IMG/VR virus record: IMGVR_UViG_3300029319_000079
Span: 1 to 51,835 of that record
Origin: a virus
Length of the DNA: 51,835 nucleotides
Strand: one strand, 5' to 3'
In this document: positions 15,961 to 22,039 of the stretch, piece by piece
Position numbering within the stretch: the stretch's first letter is position 1
Layout: every line of letters starts with the position of its first letter
Position numbers and translations under genes: made by a program
Notes under the pieces: generated by a model
The model's database searches: none
The model's input: only the letters and a program-made list of their open reading frames with translations
Told to the model about the DNA's origin: nothing

Positions 15961-16023
15961 ACCTCCCAATATTTCACGGACAAAATCTAAACCAAAACTC
16001 TAGATATTTTTTTATTATTTGAC

Positions 16024-16052
16024 TTGCTTTTTTTTATATGATGTGATATAGT
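16024..16052 (+). promoter_or_regulatory. Promoter for gene 16087-16290
   Basis: TTGCTT (16024-16029), 17 bp, TATAGT (16047-16052), then CAAACAAACACAGAAAGG. Confidence 0.65.
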
Positions 16053-16086
16053 ATATATATCAAACAAACACAGAAAGGTTAAAAAA

Positions 16087-16290
16087 ATGGCTGATTGGAA
16101 AATTGAATTAGCTGGTAAAGAATACCAACTACATTATCTAAATGACTTGGCTGATAGTCAAGCAACTGAACTCTATGAGTTGTTAAAAGAACTTATAGAG
16201 ACAGATTGGAATAACTATGCAATGCAGGACAATTACAGATTATATATCTGTGAAGTAGAAAGAGTTCTGGGTTCTAGAGGATTGTTGTAA
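16087..16290 (+). CDS. Small hypothetical protein (67 aa)
   Basis: MADWKIELAGKEYQLHYL, then an acidic helix. Unknown family. It is a monocistronic unit between two promoters with a good ribosome site. Confidence 0.65.
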   Translation: MADWKIELAGKEYQLHYLNDLADSQATELYELLKELIETDWNNYAMQDNYRLYICEVERVLGSRGLL

Positions 16291-16308
16291 AAAAACCTAT
16301 ATCATAAT

Positions 16309-16336
16309 TTGACAAATATAAAAGCTGTGATATAAT
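16309..16336 (+). promoter_or_regulatory. Promoter
   Basis: TTGACA (16309-16314), 16 bp, TATAAT (16331-16336), leader ACAAGAAAGGAAG. Confidence 0.8.
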
Positions 16337-16359
16337 GTATATATACAAGAAAGGAAGTT

Positions 16360-16680
16360 ATGCAACTATTAACTAAAGAGATACTAAATAAAACACCAGA
16401 CATTAGCGATGGTGAAACTAAACCAGAGCAGGTTAAAATTACGGCTAAGTTTTTTGACCCGACAGGTTCATTTACTTGGTATCTAACTGAAATTGATAAA
16501 AGTAATAACGATACTTGTTTTGGATTTGTGACAAGCGAATTTTGTCCAGATGGTGAACTTGGTTACTTTACAATAAGTGAGCTAGAGGAGACTAAAGGAC
16601 GTTTTGGCTTGGGTATAGAACGAGACAAGTTCTGGACTAGCAAAACATTAAAAGAAGTTATGGATAGTGTGGGTTATTAA
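16360..16680 (+). CDS. Hypothetical protein (106 aa)
   Basis: The central KFFDPTGSFTWYLTEIDK and FGFVTSEFCPDGELGYFTISEL segments resemble the DUF2958-type phage/plasmid fold (FDP-G-WTWY, then G-ELGYF-L-EL). This is a recognisable small family of unknown function found with antirestriction-type genes. It is the first of three coupled genes. Confidence 0.75.
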   Translation: MQLLTKEILNKTPDISDGETKPEQVKITAKFFDPTGSFTWYLTEIDKSNNDTCFGFVTSEFCPDGELGYFTISELEETKGRFGLGIERDKFWTSKTLKEVMDSVGY

Positions 16681-16709
16681 CCCACACACCATACAAAATT
16701 GGAGGAATA

Positions 16710-16883
16710 ATGGAAATTGTTGATAAAGAACATATTGAGGCATTAATGTCTAGAGTTAAAACTCTAAATGAAGAACTTGATTATTTGAGAAAAGTAAATG
16801 AGATTTTGTGGTCTTATCTACCTGAAAGTGATTATGAAATTAATGAAAGAATATCTAAAGAGATAGATGAGGTGGAGGAATAA
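16710..16883 (+). CDS. Coiled-coil mini-protein (57 aa)
   Basis: Heptad-like Leu/Ile spacing over residues 8-35 suggests a short coiled coil, with an acidic tail. The GGAGGA ribosome site is 4 nt before the ATG, and the stop overlaps the next start as TAATG. The function is unknown. Confidence 0.65.
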   Translation: MEIVDKEHIEALMSRVKTLNEELDYLRKVNEILWSYLPESDYEINERISKEIDEVEE

Positions 16884-17170
16884 TGAAACTAAAAGAATTA
16901 ATAGCAGAGTTAGAACATTTTAATAATAATGGACACTTTGATGAGATAGATGACATAGGAGATTTAGAGTTGTCATTTAAATTAATGGTTAAAAATACGG
17001 ATTTACAAGATGATGATATATGGGATATTGACTTGTCTAAACCAGAGATTATCTGTTCAACAGGAAATTTCTTTGTTGAATTTGGTATGACAGCAGAAAG
17101 CAACATACCTAATAAAAGTGATTATGTATATTACTTTAAAGATGTTCACCCAAATGAATTTGATAAATAG
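16883..17170 (+). CDS. Acidic hypothetical protein (95 aa)
   Basis: Starts MKLKELIAELEHFNNNGHFD, then an Asp-rich middle. Unknown family. It is translated from GGTGGAGG in the end of the previous gene. Confidence 0.65.
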   Translation: MKLKELIAELEHFNNNGHFDEIDDIGDLELSFKLMVKNTDLQDDDIWDIDLSKPEIICSTGNFFVEFGMTAESNIPNKSDYVYYFKDVHPNEFDK

Positions 17171-17172
17171 AT

Positions 17173-17201
17173 TTGACAAGATAAGAAAGGTATGATATAG
17201 T
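17173..17201 (+). promoter_or_regulatory. Promoter for the KTSC gene
   Basis: TTGACA (17173-17178), 17 bp, TATAGT (17196-17201). Confidence 0.8.
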
Positions 17202-17230
17202 TATAACATACCAAACAAAAAGGAGGTAAT

Positions 17231-17506
17231 GTGAAAGCATTATTTACAATAAACAAAGTAGCTAGAACAAACAGTTCTATGATTGCTTTTATAAAATATA
17301 ACAAGATTACTAAAAGATTAGTAGTTTGCTTTAGTCAAGGGGCTATGTATTCATATACAAATGTTCCTAGACAATATGCGAATATGTTGTTTATGGCTAA
17401 TAAAAACGGCTTATCTGTAGGTAAAGTCTTTATAGCTTTGATAAAAGACAATAAGGATATTCCTTATATGGCTTTAGGACAAGCTGAATTAGAATATAAA
17501 ATTTAA
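17231..17506 (+). CDS. KTSC-domain protein (91 aa), GTG start
   Basis: The sequence fits the KTSC fold: SSMIAFIKYN (about 15-24), then LVVCFSQGAMYSYTNVP (about 31-47), ending with SVGKVFIALIKD. The domain is common at the ends of lysyl-tRNA synthetases and in small phage proteins and is thought to bind RNA or nucleic acid, though proof is limited. AAAGGAGG precedes GTG. Confidence 0.8.
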   Translation: MKALFTINKVARTNSSMIAFIKYNKITKRLVVCFSQGAMYSYTNVPRQYANMLFMANKNGLSVGKVFIALIKDNKDIPYMALGQAELEYKI

Positions 17507-17511
17507 TCATC

Positions 17512-17547
17512 GGCCATAAGGGTTTTGGTAATTTTTACCTTATGGCC
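17512..17547 (+). terminator. Hairpin after the KTSC gene
   Basis: A perfect 10-bp stem GGCCATAAGG/CCTTATGGCC with a 16-nt loop. Only a weak T stretch follows, so it may be a terminator or a 3' stabiliser. Confidence 0.6.
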
Positions 17548-17557
17548 TTAGATTTAA

Positions 17558-17583
17558 CGGAGGTTTTTCGTGGTCTCTTAATG
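17558..17583 (+). repeat. CGGAGG...AATG element, copy 5
   Basis: Same 25-nt geometry. In this copy the variable part forms CGTGGTCTC/GAGGCCACG around AATG. Confidence 0.8.
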
Positions 17584-17607
17584 AGGCCACGGAGCCAACG
17601 GAGAAAG

Positions 17608-17691
17608 TATTTTGTAGCATATAACACTTATTGCAATAAGTAAAAAACAGTAACCTTAATGGCTAAGTTGTATGTTACAAAATATTTTTTT
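17608..17691 (+). terminator. Large-loop terminator-like structure
   Basis: TATTTTGTA (17608-17616) pairs with TACAAAATA (17676-17684), followed by a T7 run. An inner hairpin ACTTAT-TGCA-ATAAGT lies in the loop. It could end the KTSC transcript. Confidence 0.55.
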
Positions 17692-17701
17692 AAAAATAAG
17701 C

Positions 17702-17730
17702 TTGACAAAGTTTTAAAAGTATGAGATACT
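17702..17730 (+). promoter_or_regulatory. Promoter of a long structured leader
   Basis: TTGACA (17702-17707), 17 bp, GATACT (17725-17730). Confidence 0.75.
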
Positions 17731-17736
17731 TATATT

Positions 17737-18051
17737 AACAACAAAGAAAGAAGGATTTGAGAGTAAAGTTCCACAATGAGTAATGACTTATAAATGGATA
17801 CTCGCTCTACTCTCAAAGTTTGGGCTAACTGTGGTCTTTAAAGTTTCGAAACCTGTCGCACAGGGAAGAACGCTTGCAGTTAGCTACAAACAAAAGCTAC
17901 CGACAGGGAGCAGGGATTAACGGAGCCGTGTAAGTATCTGGAGAGGTGGGATAACGAACCCATAACTTATAAACCTCTTAATAACCAGAGGATAAACGGA
18001 AAGTTAATTTATCGGACTCCCAAAGTAGCTTACAAACAACAGGGAGAAAAA
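17737..18051 (+). ncRNA. Structured leader or RNA (about 315 nt)
   Basis: No ORF with a ribosome site. Helices: TTGAGAGTA/TACTCTCAA (17757-17765 with 17808-17816) enclosing GAGTA/TACTC, and GCTAACTG/CAGTTAGC (17824-17831 with 17877-17884) enclosing CCTGT-CGC-ACAGG. AGAGGT/ACCTCT and TGGG/CCCA follow. It runs into the ribosome site of the gene at 18052, so it could be a 5' regulatory RNA or a separate RNA. Confidence 0.55.
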
Positions 18052-18180
18052 ATGGAAAATATAAATTATGAATTAATCGGAGCTATATTTATCTCTATTA
18101 TGGCCGTAAGGTTTGCTTGGGATTTTATGCTTTGGGTTGAAAAATGGATTGATAAGTTTTCAAAAATATTTAATAAATAA
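18052..18180 (+). CDS. Small membrane protein (42 aa)
   Basis: One hydrophobic span (LIGAIFISIMAVRFAWDFML) is followed by a basic amphipathic tail. GGGAG precedes the ATG by 5 nt. It is preceded by the 315-nt structured leader. A holin-like or membrane-signal role is possible but unsupported. Confidence 0.6.
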   Translation: MENINYELIGAIFISIMAVRFAWDFMLWVEKWIDKFSKIFNK

Positions 18181-18182
18181 AC

Positions 18183-18211
18183 TTGACAAACTTTCAAACA
18201 TATGAGATACT
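18183..18211 (+). promoter_or_regulatory. Promoter, leaderless
   Basis: TTGACA (18183-18188), 17 bp, GATACT (18206-18211). The ATG at 18218 coincides with the expected +1, and no ribosome site exists. Confidence 0.75.
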
Positions 18212-18217
18212 AATATT

Positions 18218-18349
18218 ATGAAAACAAAAAATACACAAGGGGTTCTAGTACAAGAATTCACTAATACTAAAGTGGCTTGTACTTGTGGCCGTGGTAACAC
18301 ACACTTCCACAATAGTGGTAAGGGAGTTATCATAACACCTTTAGCTTAG
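18218..18349 (+). CDS. Small Cys/His protein (43 aa)
   Basis: CTCGRGNTHFH (residues 21-31) offers Cys and His ligands for one metal ion. The rest is unrecognised. The transcript is predicted to be leaderless from 18183-18211. Confidence 0.6.
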   Translation: MKTKNTQGVLVQEFTNTKVACTCGRGNTHFHNSGKGVIITPLA

Positions 18350-18353
18350 AATA

Positions 18354-18392
18354 AGTCTCGGGCTCCGTGGGTAGCTGTCAACAGAAACCCAC
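18354..18392 (+). ncRNA. Intercistronic hairpin element, copy 2
   Basis: The layout is GTCTCGGGCTCC, then GTGGGT (18367-18372), AG, CTGTCAACAG (18375-18384), AA, ACCCAC (18387-18392), ACAAACA. The core is identical to copy 1 at 12789-12814, while all mismatched stem positions are compensated. A TCGATA/TATCGA hairpin follows just before the next ribosome site. Confidence 0.65.
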
Positions 18393-18445
18393 AAACAACC
18401 TTCGATAAAAAAAACGGATGAAGAGAAACTATCGAAAGGTTAAAA

Positions 18446-18601
18446 ATGTTAGATACTACATTTAACAAATTCAATACTTGTCCTTATTGTGAAGAACAAT
18501 TAGACAAGCATTACAACAACAAAAAAATATTCTCACCAATTTACAACTCTATCGTAAATGTTTGCGAATTTTGTTGGTCAAATATGGATTTAGAGGATTA
18601 A
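18446..18601 (+). CDS. Zinc-ribbon mini-protein (51 aa)
   Basis: Two knuckles, CPYC (12-15) and CEFC (40-43), 24 residues apart, make a treble-clef or zinc-ribbon likely. GAAAGG precedes the start. It may bind nucleic acid or host protein; the target is unknown. Confidence 0.65.
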   Translation: MLDTTFNKFNTCPYCEEQLDKHYNNKKIFSPIYNSIVNVCEFCWSNMDLED

Positions 18602-18717
18602 ACCTCTAAGTCCGTATTCGAACATATGTTCGATAAATCGGAGAAGCTCCCACGGAGAAGTTGCTCCCACGGAGAAGTCCGACGGAGCGGCTACCCACTA
18701 TATCTAGTGGGCTCCGT

Positions 18718-18861
18718 TCAAACAACTATATATAGTTGGTTATTTTTTTCTAGTAGTTCCAAATCGGTGATATGTCCGAGAAAATCTCTCATCTCATCAT
18801 CTCCGTAAACATTCTCCGTTTCTTTATCTACTTTTGTATCTTTTGTATTTATTAATTTCAT
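18718..18861 (-). CDS. Small acidic protein (47 aa), antisense orientation, leaderless
   Basis: The minus-strand ORF MKLINTKDTKVDKETEN...DFLGHITDLELLEKNN starts 6 nt from its own GATAAT box. Its 3' end overlaps the plus-strand hairpin at 18723-18738. It is the only minus gene in this part. Unknown family. Confidence 0.5.
   Translation of the reverse strand: MKLINTKDTKVDKETENVYGDDEMRDFLGHITDLELLEKNNQLYIVV
18723..18749 (+). terminator. Palindromic hairpin with T-run
   Basis: A 16-nt perfect palindrome (CAACTATA and its complement) is followed within 5 nt by T7. It probably terminates the rightward unit ending at 18601. A second hairpin CCCACTA/TAGTGGG lies just upstream. Confidence 0.65.
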
Positions 18862-18867
18862 ATAAGT

Positions 18868-18895
18868 ATTATCTCACATTATTTATATTTGTCAA
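18868..18895 (-). promoter_or_regulatory. Leftward promoter, leaderless
   Basis: On the minus strand TTGACA (18890-18895), 16 bp, GATAAT (18868-18873). The ATG at 18861 is at +1. Confidence 0.7.
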
Positions 18896-18927
18896 GGAAT
18901 AAAATAAAAAATTATTTATAAATAAGC

Positions 18928-18956
18928 TTGACATAATTTCTATATAGTGATATAGT
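18928..18956 (+). promoter_or_regulatory. Promoter of the ArdC unit
   Basis: TTGACA (18928-18933), 17 bp, TATAGT (18951-18956). The first ATG (18963) lies 6 nt downstream. Confidence 0.75.
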
Positions 18957-18962
18957 AATAAT

Positions 18963-19040
18963 ATGATAAGAACAAACAAAGAACTAGACAAAAAAACCAG
19001 AAGGCTAGATGCCTTCGCTACAAACAAGAAGGGAAAATAA
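18963..19040 (+). CDS. Leaderless 25-aa leader peptide before ArdC
   Basis: MIRTNKELDKKTRRLDAFATNKKGK, a basic peptide that begins at the predicted +1 and ends 1 nt before the ArdC ATG. Its 3' half contains a GAAGGC/GCCTTC hairpin and the ArdC ribosome site. It could couple ribosome entry to ArdC translation. Confidence 0.45.
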   Translation: MIRTNKELDKKTRRLDAFATNKKGK

Positions 19041-19041
19041 T

Positions 19042-19944
19042 ATGAATAAAGATAGAGTTCAAGACTTAACAAACTTGATTGATGAAAAAATCGAAGCTTT
19101 GATTAATTCAAATGACTGGAAAGAATATCTAAAATTTGCTTCGGCACAATATAGATACAGTTGGAATAATCAATTTTTGATTTGGTTTCAATCTTCTGTA
19201 AGGGGTTTTGAAGCTACATATGTGCGTGGTTACAAGCAATGGGAAGCTATAGACAGAACAGTCAAAGCTGGTGAAAAAGCTATGTATGTTTTAGCACCGA
19301 TGTTGGCTCACAGATGTATTGAAAAAGATTGTAAAGCTAGAGCAAAATATTTTCGTGATGGTAAATATTATATTTGCGAAAAAGATAGCAATCACAAAGT
19401 TGGTAAATTCTTAACTGGGTTTAAAGATGTACCAGTCTTTGATATCTCACAAACAGAAGGCGAAGACATTCCACAAATTACTTTAAAGGATAAGTGCGAA
19501 AATGCTAAGCCAGAAATTTGGGATGCGTTGGTCTCACTAGCCGAAAGTTATGATTTCAAAGTTATTATTGGTAATGCAAAAGGTGCCGAAGGGTATTGTT
19601 CACACGATAAAAAAGAAATTGTTATTAGTAGAAATGCAGACTTTGGTTATCAAGTGAAAATATTAGCTCACGAAGTTGGTCATCTATTAATGCACAAAGA
19701 CATTACAGACTACCAACAACAAAGGGCAAGATATGAAACCGAAGCCGAAGGCGTGGCGTGGGTTGTATGTGAAGCCCTAGGCGTTCATAGTGCCGAAGAT
19801 AACTACAGCTTTGGTTACATTGCAACGTGGGGTAAAGATAACACTAAAGCATTAGTGAAGCAATCATTACAAACCATTACTAAGACCAGCCAAACAATTT
19901 TAGATTTTGTTGAAGCTAGGGTGGATGGGTTGGTCAAGGCGTAA
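19042..19944 (+). CDS. ardC: ArdC-like antirestriction protein with zincin metallopeptidase
   Basis: The N-terminal ArdC ssDNA-binding domain (about residues 1-130) includes YSWNNQFLIWFQ and VRGYKQWEAIDRTVKAGEKA. The C-terminal zincin domain has HEVGH at about residue 214 and a downstream glutamate in ETEAEGVAWVV. ArdC proteins protect incoming DNA from host restriction. I set the start at 19042 (AAGAAGGG upstream) and not 19009. Host defence evasion early in infection is the likely role. Confidence 0.9.
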   Translation: MNKDRVQDLTNLIDEKIEALINSNDWKEYLKFASAQYRYSWNNQFLIWFQSSVRGFEATYVRGYKQWEAIDRTVKAGEKAMYVLAPMLAHRCIEKDCKARAKYFRDGKYYICEKDSNHKVGKFLTGFKDVPVFDISQTEGEDIPQITLKDKCENAKPEIWDALVSLAESYDFKVIIGNAKGAEGYCSHDKKEIVISRNADFGYQVKILAHEVGHLLMHKDITDYQQQRARYETEAEGVAWVVCEALGVHSAEDNYSFGYIATWGKDNTKALVKQSLQTITKTSQTILDFVEARVDGLVKA

Positions 19945-19983
19945 AGCCTTGACTAGCTCAAGAAAAAAAACTTTATTTTTGAC

Positions 19984-20012
19984 TTGACAAGATTTAAAAG
20001 AGATGGTAATAT
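19984..20012 (+). promoter_or_regulatory. Promoter, leaderless
   Basis: TTGACA (19984-19989), 17 bp, TAATAT (20007-20012). The ATG at 20019 is at +1. Confidence 0.7.
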
Positions 20013-20018
20013 TATAGT

Positions 20019-20144
20019 ATGAGAAAATGCAAATGCAGAAAAATATTCTGGTCTCCGATGGGAGCACCACTCTGCGGAGAGTGCCTACGGAGAGAGCTCT
20101 ACGGAGCTCCGGCCGGAGAAAGGAAAGAAGCTTATGCAAAATAA
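20019..20144 (+). CDS. Cys-rich mini-protein (41 aa)
   Basis: MRKCKCRKIFWSPMGAPLCGECLRREL gives a CxC...CxxC zinc-ribbon-like unit. Codons are unusually GC-rich and contain repeated CGGAG/CTCCG blocks. It overlaps the next gene by 11 nt. A metal-binding regulator is possible. Confidence 0.55.
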   Translation: MRKCKCRKIFWSPMGAPLCGECLRRELYGAPAGERKEAYAK

Positions 20145-20412
20145 TTTAGTAAAATTGTGGAACCAAGTTCCACTAAATTTAAGAGACAGACTTGATATGG
20201 GTAGGAAGGTCAACGGTGACTATTCTGTTCATAAGGGTGGATATAGGCCTCTTAGGAAGATTGGTAAGTTCGTTAAGAACCATATCCCAATGGAACTAAG
20301 AGACGAGTTCATCCAAGAGTTCGTCACTAAAGATTTAGATTATTTTAACTCTAAATATAAAGAAGGTAGAAGGGGCAAGAGCAACAATCGTGATTGGTTC
20401 GGCCCAATCTAA
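20134..20412 (+). CDS. Basic hypothetical protein (92 aa)
   Basis: A basic protein (GRKVNGDYSVHKGGYRPLRKIGKFVKNH) of unknown function, with AGAAAGGAAAG upstream inside the previous ORF. It is probably co-translated with the Cys-rich mini-protein. Confidence 0.65.
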   Translation: MQNNLVKLWNQVPLNLRDRLDMGRKVNGDYSVHKGGYRPLRKIGKFVKNHIPMELRDEFIQEFVTKDLDYFNSKYKEGRRGKSNNRDWFGPI

Positions 20413-20439
20413 ACCTAAACTTTAGATGTAGATTTCCTT

Positions 20440-20497
20440 CGGAGGTTTTTAGGCCAAGCCTAATGAACCTTCGGAGGTTTTCTTATGTTGTCTAATG
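20440..20497 (+). repeat. CGGAGG...AATG elements, copies 6 and 7
   Basis: Two copies in tandem (20440 and 20472, period 32) with the same internal spacing as the others. They follow the stop of gene 20134-20412. Confidence 0.85.
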
Positions 20498-20504
20498 AGG
20501 CCAA

Positions 20505-20690
20505 AAACTTTTATCTAGAGTTTTACTTTAGATTTTAAAATTAGAACATTTGTTCGATTTGTGAAAATTTTCACAAGCGGAGTATCGGACTTCCCCATAT
20601 GTGCATATGAGCAATTTACAAATCTAAACAATTACTTTAGATTTTCTAAGACGTTCTCCGCACATTTTGAAAGCTTTGTCAAGTATATAA
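20505..20690. other. Non-coding stretch with palindromes and CTTTAGATTT repeats
   Basis: Contains GAACATTTGTTC (20544-20555), an 18-nt perfect palindrome TTGTGAAAA/TTTTCACAA (20559-20576) and CATATG repeated across TG. Repeated ACTTTAGATTT words occur near 20526 and 20632. No ORF. It is a candidate operator or protein-binding region. Confidence 0.5.
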
Positions 20691-20723
20691 ATATATTCTT
20701 TCATTAATTGTTTACTTAGTCAA

Positions 20724-20935
20724 AGAGTTCTGCTTTAATTAATAGTAAGAACTCTGAAGGTTAATTAAAAACAGTGTTTCGTCAATACTCAGCTCGGTTC
20801 AATGTGGTAGCCAGTCTATCGGTTAGCATCAAAGTTTTTCTAGTTAACAACTAACTAAAAACTAGAACTCTGTTTATAGAGTGTAAGACATACTCAGTGT
20901 GGCTTACATAGTATAAACAAATTACAGAAAGGATT
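20724..20935 (+). ncRNA. Structured leader of gene 20942-21301
   Basis: AGAGTTCT/AGAACTCT (20724-20731 with 20748-20755), TTCTAGTT/AACTAGAA (20838-20867), and GTTTATA/TATAAAC (20872-20918) enclosing GTAAG/CTTAC. It ends at the ribosome site CAGAAAGG. It may be a regulatory 5' UTR; no separate promoter is obvious. Confidence 0.5.
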
Positions 20936-20941
20936 TTTCAA

Positions 20942-21301
20942 ATGAGAAATCAAAACGAAACAATACACAATGGCTCAGTTATTTTTAAGCCAACTGTGAC
21001 TAAAAAAGATGCTGTTCCAGTATCTAAATCAAATATACAAGCACAGACACCACAAGCTAAGAAGAGCACTTATGAGCTATTCTTAAGCCCACTGTCTGAT
21101 AAAGCTGGGTATATTAAAGAGTGGAAAAAACAGCCACCAGTTTATAGAAAGCAAAGCAAAGCTCAAATCAAAGCTGGTGCAAAAAAATCTGTTCTTTATC
21201 CAGCTAGTTGGTATATTTCATATACACCAATTTCTAAATACAAAAAAGCTCAGCAAACCGCTGAGCTTTTTCTAAAGGAAATGGAAATACAGAACAGCTG
21301 A
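20942..21301 (+). CDS. Basic hypothetical protein (119 aa)
   Basis: Low-complexity, Lys/Gln/Pro-rich N-terminus, then a basic segment KAQIKAGAKKSVLYPASWYISYTP. Unknown family. It is preceded by a 200-nt structured leader, and a terminator-like hairpin lies inside its last codons. Confidence 0.65.
   Translation: MRNQNETIHNGSVIFKPTVTKKDAVPVSKSNIQAQTPQAKKSTYELFLSPLSDKAGYIKEWKKQPPVYRKQSKAQIKAGAKKSVLYPASWYISYTPISKYKKAQQTAELFLKEMEIQNS
21245..21271 (+). terminator. Terminator-like hairpin inside a coding sequence
   Basis: A perfect 10-bp stem AAAGCTCAGC/GCTGAGCTTT with a 5-nt loop and T5 at its 3' edge, about 30 nt before the stop of gene 20942-21301. Confidence 0.6.
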
Positions 21302-21373
21302 GCTGATAGCTTAGAGCCAATTCAAATTGAGTTGGCTCAAAGGTATTAGACAAACGAGAAAGGAATACCAAAG

Positions 21374-21526
21374 ATGATTACAGATTATCAAAAATTTTCG
21401 GAGCCTTTGTTAATTGGTAAATGGAAAAATAATATTCCAAATCAATTTCCAAAGACTTCTGAAATTGGCTTAAGATTAAGCGATAATAAAAAGCACGAAG
21501 TTAAAATTATTCAGCTTAAAAAATAA
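21374..21526 (+). CDS. Small hypothetical protein (50 aa)
   Basis: MITDYQKFSEPLLIGKWKNN..., unknown. AGAAAGGAA lies 9 nt upstream. A GAGCCAA/TTGGCTC hairpin separates it from the preceding gene, and a GCCCCAC/GTGGGGC hairpin follows it. Confidence 0.55.
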   Translation: MITDYQKFSEPLLIGKWKNNIPNQFPKTSEIGLRLSDNKKHEVKIIQLKK

Positions 21527-21543
21527 AGCTTAGAATTTTATCA

Positions 21544-21566
21544 GCCCCACATAATCAAAGTGGGGC
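21544..21566 (+). terminator. Hairpin after gene 21374-21526
   Basis: GCCCCAC (21544-21550) pairs with GTGGGGC (21560-21566). No T-run, so termination is uncertain. Confidence 0.45.
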
Positions 21567-21784
21567 AGGTAAAAAATCGCTAAGCAAGAAGCAAATGGGC
21601 GGCAGCGGAGCATCACGCAAAAATGTTAATTTTTCGGTTTTTTCTTAAAAACTCTTACAGTCTTATTTATATAGGGTAGGGGCCTATTTTCTTAGATTTT
21701 TGACTTTTTCACATAAATACAACTTTGTGAAATTTTTTTTGACAAAAAATATCTAAAACGCAACCATTTGCAAAAGCGTCTGCA

Positions 21785-21898
21785 TCAGTTGCAACATTCG
21801 TCGCACTCGTGTGCAATAACACACTCATTACATACTTGATTATCGATTATTTCTAATAGACTGCGTAGCTCGGCACCGCATAATTTGCATTTGTACAT
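21785..21898 (-). CDS. Cys-rich zinc-binding mini-protein (37 aa)
   Basis: CKLC (4-7) and CNEC (23-26) plus a terminal ECDECC give a classic zinc-ribbon layout in 37 residues. It stands alone on the minus strand, with a TATATA-containing stretch before the ATG. The Cys pattern is the main evidence. Confidence 0.55.
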   Translation of the reverse strand: MYKCKLCGAELRSLLEIIDNQVCNECVIAHECDECCN

Positions 21899-22025
21899 AC
21901 TGTATATATAGAGCAAGAGTTTCTCAAAACTACCCCTTATTGACCCTTTTTTTTGTAAAAATCTGTGGTTTTTTGCAGGGCAATATTGACAGATGACATT
22001 TTAAAATCGTTGCAAAAGTATATGC

Positions 22026-22031
22026 TAGAAT
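22026..22031 (+). promoter_or_regulatory. Extended -10 of the terminase small subunit
   Basis: TATGC-TAGAAT (-10 at 22026-22031). The ATG at 22040 is near +1 and lacks a ribosome site. Confidence 0.5.
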
Positions 22032-22039
22032 ATTACTAT

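Noticed and set aside
15753-16022. 89-codon ORF at the end of the 15367-15880 RNA
   Set aside because: Non-ATG start, no ribosome site, and it crosses the terminator and the CGGAGG element.
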